NCBI GenBank assembly: GCA_034178815.1 | Contig: JAXFQS010000062.1 | Span: 1 to 32,123, forward strand | Source of the DNA: JAXFQS01 sp034178815 | GTDB taxonomy: Bacteria; Verrucomicrobiota; Kiritimatiellia; RFP12; DVOR01 | Length of the DNA stretch: 32,123 bases | Direction of reading: 5' to 3' | Shown here: positions 1 through 7,570 of the stretch, piece after piece | Numbering within the stretch: position 1 is the first letter of the stretch | Layout: each line of letters begins with the position of its first letter | Program-made: the position numbers and the translations under genes | The notes under the pieces: generated by a model | Database searches by the model: none | Seen by the model: only the letters and a program-made list of their open reading frames with translations | What the model was told of the DNA's origin: nothing

Positions 1-1
1 C

Positions 2-367
2 GAATCAATCGAGACCTATGTCGAAATCACGCCCGAGAGCCCCTTCTACGAGCCCCGGCTCGGCGGGGTGCCCGGCGTCTTCGCCCTCGAATACATAGCC
101 CAGACACTGGCCTGTCTCATCGGACTGCGAGCCCTCGAATCTGGCAAGACTCCGAGCATCGGCTATGTCATCGGCGCGCGCCGGCTCGGGCCCGTTCCCG
201 TTGCCTTCCTCAAAGGCTGCCGTTATCTCCTCCGCGGGACAATCGACTTCTCGGACGGAGCGTTCGCCTCCTTCTCCTGCTCGATGCACGACAACACGGG
301 CGCGAAACTCCTCGACGGCACCATCAGTTGCTACCGCCCACCACCCGACACAGTCCCCGAAAGGTAG
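2..367 (+). CDS. ApeP-like 3-hydroxyacyl-ACP dehydratase, hot-dog fold (5' end outside window)
   Basis: The open frame runs in from the left edge and ends at TAG 365-367, giving about 121 C-terminal residues. Visible features are a Pro-rich strand around SPFYEPRLGGVPG, then a hot-dog helix (FALEYIAQTLACLIGLRALESG) and GYVIGARRL. This pattern of GGVP followed by E-Y-x-AQ is typical of the ApeP/FabZ-like dehydratases of aryl polyene synthesis, which dehydrate 3-hydroxyacyl-ACP during each elongation round. The genes that follow (ketoreductase, ketosynthase, chain-length factor, acyltransferase) fit the same pathway and the P-Q-R order of known APE clusters. The first ATG inside the window (68) is internal to the fold, so the true start lies upstream. 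A FabA/FabZ-type enzyme of another lipid pathway is the alternative. Confidence 0.75.
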   Translation, partial: ESIETYVEITPESPFYEPRLGGVPGVFALEYIAQTLACLIGLRALESGKTPSIGYVIGARRLGPVPVAFLKGCRYLLRGTIDFSDGAFASFSCSMHDNTGAKLLDGTISCYRPPPDTVPER

Positions 368-413
368 CCACCACTCCCCCAAAAACCTGCACACGAGAGC
401 CCCCCATTAATAT

Positions 414-459
414 TAATCAAAGCCACCCGAACATAGTAATCAAAGCCACCCGAACCTAT
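414..459 (+). repeat. 23-bp tandem duplication upstream of the ketoreductase start
   Basis: Two copies of TAATCAAAGCCACCCGAAC lie at 414-432 and 437-455, separated by a 4-nt linker (period 23). The second copy runs directly into the ATG at 458. The 90-bp gap between the dehydratase stop (367) and this start holds no gene. A replaced or duplicated translation-initiation region is the simplest reading. No clear Shine-Dalgarno sequence is visible in either copy. Confidence 0.85.
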
Positions 460-1198
460 GCAAGAAACTTCCCCTGAAAAACGCCTCCTCATCACCGGCG
501 CCAGCCGCGGCATCGGACGCGCCATAGCCCTCAAGGCCGCCGAACAGCGCTACCGCCTCCTCCTGCACGCCCGAAGCGACCGCGCCGGACTCCAAACCCT
601 CGCCGACGACTGCCGCAAACTCGGAGCCGAAGCCGCCTGCACCCTCTTCGACATCGCAGACCGAGACGCCACGCGCCAGACCCTTGAACGGGAAATCGAA
701 CAGAACGGCCCATTCTACGGCATCGTCTGCAACGCCGGCATCGCCGACGACACACCCTTCCCCGCCATGGAAGATACCCAGTGGGATCGCGTCCTCAAAA
801 CCGACCTCGACGGCCTCTACAACACCCTCCGCCCCTGCATCCTGCCCATGATTTCCACCCGCAAACCCGGACGAATCGTCACCATCTCATCCATCTCCGG
901 ACTCGCAGGAAACCGCGGACAGGTCAACTACTCAGCCGCCAAAGCCGGCATTATCGGCGCGACAAAAGCCCTCGCGCTCGAACTCGCACGCCGCCACATC
1001 ACCGTCAACTGCGTCGCCCCGGGCATCATTCAAACCGATATGACCGCCAACCTCCCAGCCGACGAACTTGCGCGCCACATCCCTATGAGACGCTTCGGCA
1101 CCCCCCAAGAGGTCGCAGCACTCGTCTGCTTCCTCCTCTCGGACGAAGCCTCCTACATCACCCGCCAGTGCATCAGCGTCAACGGAGGCCTCCTATGA
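458..1198 (+). CDS. fabG: 3-oxoacyl-ACP reductase (FabG/ApeQ-like SDR)
   Basis: This 246-residue classical short-chain dehydrogenase reduces 3-oxoacyl-ACP with NAD(P)H. The nucleotide-binding TGASRGIG motif is at residues 13-20, CNAGIAD lies mid-protein, a Ser falls in TISSISG, and the catalytic YxxxK is Tyr158/Lys162 (YSAAKAG). The end, ISVNGGLL, is the usual FabG tail. Length is normal for the family. It sits between a hot-dog dehydratase and a ketosynthase, so it most likely serves the polyene pathway rather than housekeeping fatty acid synthesis. Its stop overlaps the next start (ATGA), implying translational coupling. Codons here end overwhelmingly in C, unlike the 3' half of the next gene. 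Confidence 0.88.
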   Translation: MQETSPEKRLLITGASRGIGRAIALKAAEQRYRLLLHARSDRAGLQTLADDCRKLGAEAACTLFDIADRDATRQTLEREIEQNGPFYGIVCNAGIADDTPFPAMEDTQWDRVLKTDLDGLYNTLRPCILPMISTRKPGRIVTISSISGLAGNRGQVNYSAAKAGIIGATKALALELARRHITVNCVAPGIIQTDMTANLPADELARHIPMRRFGTPQEVAALVCFLLSDEASYITRQCISVNGGLL

Positions 1199-2427
1199 CC
1201 CCTAGACGCGTCGTCATCACCGGCTGCGGCCTAGTCAGCGCCCTCGGCAACTCCACCCACCAAGCGTTCGACAGACTCCACCTGACCCGAAACTGCGTCA
1301 TACACTCCCCCGAACTCGACACCTACACAGGACTCGGCTCCCACCTCGCTGCCCCAGCCACAGAATTCCAGCGCCCCGAACACTACAGCAGAAAAGTAGT
1401 CCGAACCATGGGGCGCGTCTCAATCCTCGCCCTCAACGCGACCGAGCAGGCCCTCGCCCAAGCCCAACTCCTCGACACCCCGCAAGCCCTCCAAAACGGC
1501 CGCACAGGCGTAGCCTATGGCTCCTCTTCCGGTAGCGTCGACGCCATCGCGGACTTCTACACCGTCCTCCAGTCCCGCGAAGTCCGGAATGTCACCAGTT
1601 CCACCTACATCAAGATGATGTCGCAAACCACCGCCGTCAACCTGTCCGTGCACTTCGGCACCACAGGACGCCTCATTCCGACCTCCACCGCGTGCACCTC
1701 CGGCAGCCTTGCCATCGGCTCGGCATACGAAGCCATACGCTACGGTCTGCAGGACATTATGATAGCCGGAGGGGCGGAAGAGTTCAGTCCTACGCAGGTG
1801 GCGATATTCGACACGCTCTTCGCCACCAGCCACCGAAACGACGAGCCGGAAGCAACCCCGCGCCCCTTCGATCGCCTTCGGGACGGCCTGGTCATTGGGG
1901 AAGGAGCTGGCACGGTCATACTAGAGGAGCGGGAGCGGGCTTTGGCGAGAGGCGTCCCGATTCTCGGCGAGGTTTTGGGATTTGCGACGAATACGGATGG
2001 TCGCCATGTCACCCAGCCCAATCCTGCGACGATGGCCCAGGCGATGCGTCTGGCGTTGCAAGATGCGGGGCTCTCTCCTGCCGATGTGGGATACATCAAC
2101 GCGCACGGAACGGCGACGGATCTCGGGGACATCGCGGAGGGGACGGCTACTGCGGAGGTGTTCGGCTCCGGGGTTCCGGTCAGCACGATCAAGAGTTACA
2201 CGGGGCACACGCTGGGTGCTTGCGGTGCGATTGAGGCTATCCTGACTCTTGAGATGCTTCGCGGGGGCTGGCTGGCGCCGAACCTTAATCTGACCGACCC
2301 CGATCCTCGCTGTGGCGGGCTTGACTTTGTCACTGGGGAGGGTCGGGCGACGGAGGCCAAGATTGGGGTGTCGAACAACTTTGCCTTTGGTGGGGTGAAC
2401 ACATCGCTCGTGCTGGGGGTGGAATGA
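1195..2427 (+). CDS. beta-ketoacyl-ACP synthase (ApeR/FabF-like)
   Basis: The 410-residue thiolase-fold ketosynthase condenses malonyl-ACP with an acyl chain. The catalytic triad is complete: Cys167 in STACTSGS, His304 in NAHGTAT and His338 in YTGHTLGA. The start ATG at 1195 is chosen because it overlaps the previous stop as ATGA and has GGAGG at 1184-1188. The frame stays open upstream to 781, but that part is a shadow of the ketoreductase. Position after a dehydratase and ketoreductase, and before a chain-length-factor-like gene, suggests ApeR-type function; pairing with the next protein as a KS:CLF heterodimer is also possible. Synonymous codon choice switches from C-ending to G/T-ending near 1740, inside the gene. 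Confidence 0.88.
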   Translation: MTPRRVVITGCGLVSALGNSTHQAFDRLHLTRNCVIHSPELDTYTGLGSHLAAPATEFQRPEHYSRKVVRTMGRVSILALNATEQALAQAQLLDTPQALQNGRTGVAYGSSSGSVDAIADFYTVLQSREVRNVTSSTYIKMMSQTTAVNLSVHFGTTGRLIPTSTACTSGSLAIGSAYEAIRYGLQDIMIAGGAEEFSPTQVAIFDTLFATSHRNDEPEATPRPFDRLRDGLVIGEGAGTVILEERERALARGVPILGEVLGFATNTDGRHVTQPNPATMAQAMRLALQDAGLSPADVGYINAHGTATDLGDIAEGTATAEVFGSGVPVSTIKSYTGHTLGACGAIEAILTLEMLRGGWLAPNLNLTDPDPRCGGLDFVTGEGRATEAKIGVSNNFAFGGVNTSLVLGVE

Positions 2428-3008
2428 ATCTTCTGGCATCAGCAACGCTTTTCAGGGGGGCGGTGCCGGACTTATCGTTCGTGCCGCCGATGCAACGCCG
2501 CCGGCTCTCCCCGTTGCAACGGATTTTCTTTCATCTGGCGCACGAGGCGGTGCCGCTGGGGGTTGACTGCGAGATGGTTTTCGCCTCGCGCTGGGGTGAG
2601 GTCGGTAGGACACGCGAACTGGTTCGGCAGTATGCTGAAGAGGGCGAGGTCTCTCCTCAAAAGTTCAGCGCGTCGGTCTACAATGCAGCCCCGGGGCTCT
2701 ACTCCATATTCTCGAAGAACCGGGCTCCGTACACGGCAATCGCAGCGGGGGAAGAGTCGCTGGAAAATGGGATTCTGCTGGCGTTGCTGGCGAAGGGCCC
2801 GTGCGCGTTCGTCTACGCGGAGGAGGTTGACGGGGGTTTTGGCTGTGCGGGGCTCTTCTCCCCGGACGGGGGCGGCGAAAAGGCGCTCTCCGTCCGCATC
2901 GCCCCGAATCCCGGAACGGAAGCAATGGGCTTCGACGCGCTGGCAAAGTTCCTTTCGGGCGGGCTGGCGGAAGTGAAGGGAAGAAACCTGTGGTTGGGCT
3001 GGGCTTGA
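2424..3008 (+). CDS. Beta-ketoacyl synthase chain-length-factor-like protein (Ketoacyl-synt_2, ApeC-like)
   Basis: A 194-residue protein matching the short N-terminal ketosynthase-like family. Recognisable landmarks are FASRWGEVGRT (about residues 53-63), the SPQKFSASVYNAAPGLYSI helix region, and AIAAGEESLENGILLAL. The active-site Cys of true ketosynthases is absent; in this family the protein shapes chain length as partner of a ketosynthase. The start overlaps the ketosynthase stop (ATGA). It in turn overlaps the acyltransferase by 19 bp. The R-C-D order of ketosynthase, chain-length factor and acyltransferase agrees with an APE-type locus. It is about half the length of a full CLF, which is normal for this family. 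Third codon positions are G-rich here. Confidence 0.8.
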   Translation: MNLLASATLFRGAVPDLSFVPPMQRRRLSPLQRIFFHLAHEAVPLGVDCEMVFASRWGEVGRTRELVRQYAEEGEVSPQKFSASVYNAAPGLYSIFSKNRAPYTAIAAGEESLENGILLALLAKGPCAFVYAEEVDGGFGCAGLFSPDGGGEKALSVRIAPNPGTEAMGFDALAKFLSGGLAEVKGRNLWLGWA

Positions 3009-3739
3009 GGCGGCGACTGGTACAGCGGGGGCGTGGGGTGCTCTCCCTGTGCTTCTTCGCCCTTTTGGGCGCGGGGGCCCTAGTGCTGTCGGCCTGGTTG
3101 TGCCTGCCTCGCTACCGGAGCCGGGAAAAGTGCCTACCATTGGTCGCGAAAGCTTGGCACCTTCTGGTCCGGGGAATAGACAAGACCGGCCTCGTCAGGT
3201 GCACACGAAACGGCCCCGGAGCAATCAAGGGTTCGGTACTGGCGGCGAACCACCCCTCGCTGATTGATGTCGTGCTCCTGACTTGTCTCTACCCCAACAC
3301 CTTTTCCATCGCCAAACACACCCTCCGCGCCAACCCCTTCATCGGCAGCATCGTCCGCCGCGTCTTTCTGCCCGACGACGAAGCCCTGCTCGACCTCGCC
3401 CCAGACCTCTTGAGAAAAGGCTACAACATCCTCATTTTTCCAGAAGCAACCCGCTCCCCGTCCCCGCACGACCTGCGCCCCTTCCGGCGCGGAGCAGCCC
3501 AACTCGCCATCCGCGCCCAAGCCCCCCTCGTGCCCATCGCCATCTCCGTGAACCGCCAGATTCTCGCCAAAGGACAGCCCCCGACCGAAGTAGGCGCGCA
3601 GACCGTCCACTACAACATTACCATCGCCCCTCCCCTTCAGCCCCTCCGCGGCCCCGCTGACCAGACACGACAGAGGGCGAACCTCCTCACCCGCCAAGCC
3701 CAGACCTGCATCACCCGCCTGCTCGAATCGGCCCGCTAA
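2990..3739 (+). CDS. 1-acyl-glycerol-3-phosphate acyltransferase-like protein (PlsC family)
   Basis: This 249-residue protein has an N-terminal membrane segment (about residues 15-40, LSLCFFALLGAGALVLSAWL) and the acyltransferase HX4D motif as NHPSLID with His88 and Asp93. The FPEATRS substrate motif follows near residue 153. PlsC-family enzymes move acyl chains to a glycerol or lipid hydroxyl at the inner membrane; APE clusters carry one to attach the polyene to its lipid anchor. The GTG start at 2990 follows a purine-rich AAGGGAAG and lies inside the end of the previous gene. Codon choice flips from G-ending to C-ending near 3290, within the gene. An ordinary phospholipid role remains possible. 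Confidence 0.85.
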   Translation: MVGLGLRRRLVQRGRGVLSLCFFALLGAGALVLSAWLCLPRYRSREKCLPLVAKAWHLLVRGIDKTGLVRCTRNGPGAIKGSVLAANHPSLIDVVLLTCLYPNTFSIAKHTLRANPFIGSIVRRVFLPDDEALLDLAPDLLRKGYNILIFPEATRSPSPHDLRPFRRGAAQLAIRAQAPLVPIAISVNRQILAKGQPPTEVGAQTVHYNITIAPPLQPLRGPADQTRQRANLLTRQAQTCITRLLESAR

Positions 3740-3808
3740 ACCATCCCCCGAACACCCCATCCAGCACCAAGCCCCCGCAAAGTCCCCGAGGCACGCCCAC
3801 GCCCAGCC

Positions 3809-3838
3809 CCCAGACCATCCTCTGGGCAGACGCTTTTT
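3809..3838 (+). terminator. Possible weak terminator after the APE-like genes
   Basis: CCCAGA (3809-3814) pairs with TCTGGG (3821-3826) around a 6-nt loop, and a T5 run follows at 3834-3838 after an 8-nt gap. The stem is short and the T-run distant, so the call is tentative. The surrounding 3740-3840 stretch is extremely C-rich and holds no gene. Confidence 0.35.
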
Positions 3839-3840
3839 GC

Positions 3841-3869
3841 TTGATTTCATCCAACGAATCCTGTACCAT
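3841..3869 (+). promoter_or_regulatory. Sigma70-type promoter of hisG
   Basis: TTGATT (3841-3846), a 17-nt spacer and TACCAT (3864-3869) precede hisG. Transcription would start near 3876, leaving a leader of about 25 nt that contains the GAAGG ribosome site (3889-3893). Confidence 0.5.
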
Positions 3870-3900
3870 AATCCGCTTTAGAGTTCCCGAAGGTTTCATT

Positions 3901-4767
3901 ATGCCCGTAGTGATCGGTCTGCCCAAAGGCAGCTTGCAAGAGTCCACATTCGCCCTGCTCAAAAAGGCCGGATTCTCAGTCTCCGCCAGCTCGCGCTCCT
4001 ATGTCCCGCGCGTCGACGATCCCGAATTGGCCTGCCGCCTCATCCGCCCGCAGGAAATCTCCCGATATGTCGAACTCGGGCTCCTCGACGCCGGCATCAC
4101 CGGGTACGACTGGATCTACGAAAACGGCTCCGATGTCCACGAGGTCTGCGAACTGTGCTACTCAAAAGCCACCTCCAGACCCGTCCGCTGGGTCGTCGCA
4201 GTCCCCAACGACTCCCCCATCCAGAGCGTCAAAGACCTCCAAGGCAAGCGCATCGCCACCGAAGCCGTCGGATTGACCCGGCGCTACCTCGAAGCCAACC
4301 GCGTCCAGGCCGAAGTCGAGTTCTCCTGGGGCGCCACCGAAGTCAAAGCCCCCGAACTCGTCGATGCCATCGTCGAGCTCACCGAGACCGGTTCCTCCCT
4401 GCGCGCCAACAACCTGCGCATCGTCGACGAAGTCCTTACTTCGACCACCCGACTGATTGCCAACAACAAGGCCTGGGCCGACCCTGTAAAGCAGAAGAAA
4501 ATCGCCCAAATCGCCATGCTCCTCCAAGCCGCCCTCGCCGCCGAGTCCCGCGTGCTGCTCAAGATGAACGCCCCCACCGAAAAACTCGACGCCGTCTGCT
4601 CCATCCTCCCCGCCCTCCACGCGCCCACCGTCACCCCCCTCAAAGACCAATGGTCCGCGGTCGAAACCGTCGTCGACGAAAAAGCCGTCCGAGACCTCGT
4701 ACCCGCCCTGCACGACGCCGGAGCCCAAGGTATCATCGAACTGCCCCTCAACAAAGTCATTTTCTAG
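3901..4767 (+). CDS. hisG: ATP phosphoribosyltransferase, long form (HisG)
   Basis: HisG joins ATP and PRPP in the first step of histidine synthesis. The 288-residue protein begins IGLPKGSLQE, the family N-terminus, continues with GLLDAGITGYDW, and has the PRPP-loop-like ELTETGSSLRANNL near residues 160-173. The C-terminal 75 residues (from about LHAPTVTPL) form the ACT-like regulatory domain of the long form, so a HisZ partner is not needed and histidine feedback is expected. The ATG at 3901 is preferred over an in-frame TTG at 3841 because GAAGG lies 7 nt upstream and the family starts here. No other his gene is in the window. It is followed after 36 nt by a tiny ribosomal-type gene. Confidence 0.95.
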   Translation: MPVVIGLPKGSLQESTFALLKKAGFSVSASSRSYVPRVDDPELACRLIRPQEISRYVELGLLDAGITGYDWIYENGSDVHEVCELCYSKATSRPVRWVVAVPNDSPIQSVKDLQGKRIATEAVGLTRRYLEANRVQAEVEFSWGATEVKAPELVDAIVELTETGSSLRANNLRIVDEVLTSTTRLIANNKAWADPVKQKKIAQIAMLLQAALAAESRVLLKMNAPTEKLDAVCSILPALHAPTVTPLKDQWSAVETVVDEKAVRDLVPALHDAGAQGIIELPLNKVIF

Positions 4768-4803
4768 TCCGCATCCGAACCCTCAAACCCCTAGGAGAAA
4801 AAC

Positions 4804-4893
4804 GTGGGATCCATCAAAAAGAAACGCCGCGCCAAAATGGCCAAGCACAAGTACCGCAAACGCCTGAAAAACGACCGCCACAAAAACTCCTGA
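4804..4893 (+). CDS. bS22/mS38-like small basic ribosomal protein (AURKAIP1/COX24 domain)
   Basis: A 29-codon gene starting with GTG, preceded by AGGAG (4793-4797) at a 6-nt spacing. The product starts MGSIKKKRRAKMAKHKYRKR and ends RLKNDRHKNS, so half its residues are Lys or Arg. The motif G-S-[IV]-x-K-K-R-[RK]-x-[KR]-M-x-K-H-K-x-[RK]-K matches the AURKAIP1/COX24 family: mitochondrial mS38 and the small actinobacterial subunit protein bS22, which sit at the decoding side of the small subunit. It lies between hisG and a strong terminator. Its length, GTG start and composition mean gene callers easily miss it. Family match is by recalled motif, not by search. Confidence 0.8.
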   Translation: MGSIKKKRRAKMAKHKYRKRLKNDRHKNS

Positions 4894-4912
4894 GTTCTTG
4901 CGCGGCGCAGTC

Positions 4913-4961
4913 AAAGCCACCGTTTGCAGTCTTGCAAAGGCTGCAGGTGGCTTTGTTTTTT
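4913..4961 (+). terminator. Rho-independent terminator after hisG/bS22-like gene
   Basis: AAAGCCACC (4913-4921) pairs with GGTGGCTTT (4946-4954), an inner TTTGCA/TGCAAA hairpin (4923-4938) caps the stem, and GTTTTTT (4955-4961) follows. This closes the transcript about 20 nt after the small gene. Confidence 0.85.
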
Positions 4962-5096
4962 CGTAGACCTGCAGCCCATCGCCGCCTAGCCCCCGCCCGT
5001 GCGACCAGATAGTTCCAGATGTCGCTACAGGCAATCTGGGGCTTTTGGAATTGCCCTCCCTTCGTCCCTGTTCCAGCTCGACCACATTCCCCGCCT

Positions 5097-6491
5097 ATGA
5101 GAATCTCCAGCAGCCTGACATTTGCCGCGTGGAGTGCCGTTCTCTTGCTTCTGAGCGCCCCCGTTTCGGGCGAGAATCGGCCCGATTCGAGGCTCAATAG
5201 CCCGGCGGCGCAAGATTCCCTGACGGCACGAGACAGTAGCGCTGAGACCGTCGGGCGGCGCTATGGTCGACTGCTGACCCAAGCCTGCGAACTGATGGAG
5301 CCAAACCAGATTGGCAAAGCAAGAGGTGTCTTGGAATCCGCCATCAAGGAGTTCCCTGGAGATTCCCGTTTCTTGACTCTGTTCGGTTGGCTTTGCGAGA
5401 TGGAAAACCATCCAGCCGAGGCTTTGAACTATCATCGGGAATCCCTGTCCAGCGCCCCCGACTCACCCTGGAGTCTGAACTCTTCCAACCGGACATTCCG
5501 ATGCCGTCTGCTCACCGGAGAGCCGTCAGAGAGGGTTATCGCCGACTGGCGGAGCGCCACACAGTCGCTTTCCCCCGACAGGCTAGCACTATGGGTCGAC
5601 AATGCAATCGATGCGCTCAATAATATAGCGCCATTGCCGCCGGAGCATGTGGCAGAAGTGTCGCGATTCCTGCTTGAGGCGTGCTCCGCACACTTGCCGC
5701 CATACGGCACGGGGATGTCGTCGTTGCGCATGACACGGCTACTGGCTCTGATGCAACTGAAACAGACGGAGGCGATGCACGCTTTTATCCGCGAAGAGCG
5801 GAAGGTTGCGCCTTTCGACGGGATGCTGGCCAAGGCGGCTATCAGCCAGCAGAATGACTTGCAGGCGTATCGCCGGGAACTGCTCCTGGCGGTCGAAAAG
5901 AATCCGGAAGACTACGCCTCTTGGACGGCTCTTCTGCTGCTCGGTCTTGACAGCAAGCCCTTTGATACCAAGAACCTGTCGTACTTCGAGAAACTGGTCG
6001 ACATCTGCCTGAGGAAGCGAGTCGAGCCGCCGATTGAAATATTTCGTCTGCACCAAACAATGCTCGAGCGGGCGGGGGCGGATGCGCGGCAAGTCGAGCA
6101 GGCGATGCGTTCCTGGCTGGAGATTTTGCCTCATCATCCGCAGGTGCTGAATGACCTGGCCTACCACTATGCCGAACGCGGCGAACGGCTCGACGAAGCG
6201 CTCGAACTGGTCGACAAGGCGCTTCGGGAGGCCCCGCAGGAGGCGAACATTCTGGACACGAAGGGGTGGATTCTCCACCGCCTCGGGCGGTCTACCGACG
6301 CGGCGCACTATCTTCTGCTGGCGCTTGAAATCGATTCCCGATACGAGGAGATTGTCGACCATGTGGCGGAGGTCTTTGCCGCGTTGAAGCTCTACCCGTC
6401 CGCTCAAGCCGTCTGGAACAAACTCTTTTCTTTGAATCCCCAACACGAAACCATTGCCCGACACCAGCAGGCGTCCGGGCGGAAGGAGTAA
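5097..6491 (+). CDS. Secreted tetratricopeptide-repeat protein
   Basis: A 464-residue protein with a signal peptide of about 25 residues (MRISSSLTFAAWSAVLLLLS, cleavage after APVSG). Helical TPR-like pairs occur at about residues 55-130, and three clearer TPR units lie from about 342 to 455 (LNDLAYHYAERGERLDEALE, ILDTKGWILHRLGRSTDAAHY and a third pair). Such periplasmic TPR proteins act as protein-interaction scaffolds; no enzymatic domain is visible. The ATG at 5097 is chosen over an in-frame ATG at 5019 because it begins the signal peptide. The stop is 2 nt before the M42 peptidase start and overlaps its ribosome site, so the two are probably cotranscribed. The 200 bp upstream hold only the previous terminator; I could not find a convincing promoter. 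Confidence 0.82.
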   Translation: MRISSSLTFAAWSAVLLLLSAPVSGENRPDSRLNSPAAQDSLTARDSSAETVGRRYGRLLTQACELMEPNQIGKARGVLESAIKEFPGDSRFLTLFGWLCEMENHPAEALNYHRESLSSAPDSPWSLNSSNRTFRCRLLTGEPSERVIADWRSATQSLSPDRLALWVDNAIDALNNIAPLPPEHVAEVSRFLLEACSAHLPPYGTGMSSLRMTRLLALMQLKQTEAMHAFIREERKVAPFDGMLAKAAISQQNDLQAYRRELLLAVEKNPEDYASWTALLLLGLDSKPFDTKNLSYFEKLVDICLRKRVEPPIEIFRLHQTMLERAGADARQVEQAMRSWLEILPHHPQVLNDLAYHYAERGERLDEALELVDKALREAPQEANILDTKGWILHRLGRSTDAAHYLLLALEIDSRYEEIVDHVAEVFAALKLYPSAQAVWNKLFSLNPQHETIARHQQASGRKE

Positions 6492-6493
6492 TT

Positions 6494-7567
6494 ATGGATC
6501 AGCAAGCGCTCGATTTCCTCAAACAGTTGGTCAGCATTCCGACGCCTTCAGGCTGGGAACAGGATGGCATGCGCCTGATTGCCAAGTACCTCAAGGAGAA
6601 CCAAGTCGAAGGAGCCCGCTTCGATGTCCACGGCAATCTCATCGCCTCGCTCAACGAGCAGGCTCCGACAAAGGTGATGATTGAGGGGCACTGCGACGAA
6701 ATCGGCTTTATGGTGGTCTACATTGACGACAATGGCTTTCTCTACCTGTGCGCCGACGGGGGCGTGACCTCGCAGATCATCGTCGGCGACCGAGTCGTCA
6801 TCCAGGGCCGCAAGGGGCCGGTCAACGGCGTCTTCGGAGTCCGTCCACCGCACCTGATGAAGCCCGACGAGCGCAAGAAACTCGCCCCATCCGAAGTCTC
6901 CGAAATCGCCGTCGACATCGGCGCGAAGGACAAAAAGGAGGCGCTCGAACTGGTGGAGATCGGCGCCCCCGCGGTTATCGACGCCGGATGGCGGCCGCTG
7001 GCCGGGACGCGCGTGGCCTGCCGCGGATTCGACGACCGCATCGGCGCGTTCATCGTCGCGGAAGTCATGCGCAGGCTCGTCGGGAAACCAATCAATGTCG
7101 CAGTCCATATGGTTGCCAGCATACAGGAGGAATTAGGCTTAATAGGTGGTCAGACTGCTTCCTATGACTTGAACCCGGACATTGGCATCTGCGTCGATGT
7201 CGGCTTCGCGACCGACGCCAACCCCGAGGACAAAAAACGCGTCGGAGACATTCGCCTCGGCGACGGCCCCATGCTCGTCTGCGGCCCCCTCTACAACCCC
7301 AAATTCCGCCAACTCGTCGAAGCCTCCGCCGACCGTCTCGGGCTCAACCTCCAGCGCCAAGTCCGTGCCAGAGGCAACGGCACCAACGCCTATTCCATGC
7401 GCATGACCCGCGGCGGCGCGGCCGTCTCGCTCATCAGCATTCCCCTGCGCTACATGCACAGTCCCATCGAAGTCATCGACCTCAAAGATGTCGAAGAGAT
7501 CATCCAACTCATCTGCGACACCCTTGAGCACCTTCCCGCCAACCCCAACCTCACCCCCGACCTCTAG
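6494..7567 (+). CDS. M42-family metallo-aminopeptidase (FrvX-like)
   Basis: The 357-residue protein belongs to the cytosolic, dodecamer-forming M42 aminopeptidases that trim peptides with two divalent metals. Family landmarks appear in order: GHCDEIGFMV (metal-binding His and Asp, about residues 58-67), FDDRIGAFI (about 177-185), the catalytic-base pair in IQEELGLIGG, VDVGFATD, and the C-terminal YMHSPIEVID with the last metal-ligand His. Length is standard. AAGGAG at 6483-6488 with 5-nt spacing fixes the start. It precedes nadC by 3 nt, so it is in the same run. Some family members were historically named endoglucanases; peptidase activity is the safer call. Codon choice becomes C-ending in its 3' third. 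Confidence 0.9.
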   Translation: MDQQALDFLKQLVSIPTPSGWEQDGMRLIAKYLKENQVEGARFDVHGNLIASLNEQAPTKVMIEGHCDEIGFMVVYIDDNGFLYLCADGGVTSQIIVGDRVVIQGRKGPVNGVFGVRPPHLMKPDERKKLAPSEVSEIAVDIGAKDKKEALELVEIGAPAVIDAGWRPLAGTRVACRGFDDRIGAFIVAEVMRRLVGKPINVAVHMVASIQEELGLIGGQTASYDLNPDIGICVDVGFATDANPEDKKRVGDIRLGDGPMLVCGPLYNPKFRQLVEASADRLGLNLQRQVRARGNGTNAYSMRMTRGGAAVSLISIPLRYMHSPIEVIDLKDVEEIIQLICDTLEHLPANPNLTPDL

Positions 7568-7570
7568 CCA

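Noticed and set aside
781..1194. Upstream extension of the ketosynthase frame
   Set aside because: It lies inside the ketoreductase gene in another frame and reads as Arg/Pro/His-rich noise; the ATGA overlap and GGAGG fix the start at 1195.
5019..5096. 26-codon extension of the TPR protein
   Set aside because: It would put a Trp/Pro-rich stretch before a standard signal peptide that starts at the ATG at 5097.
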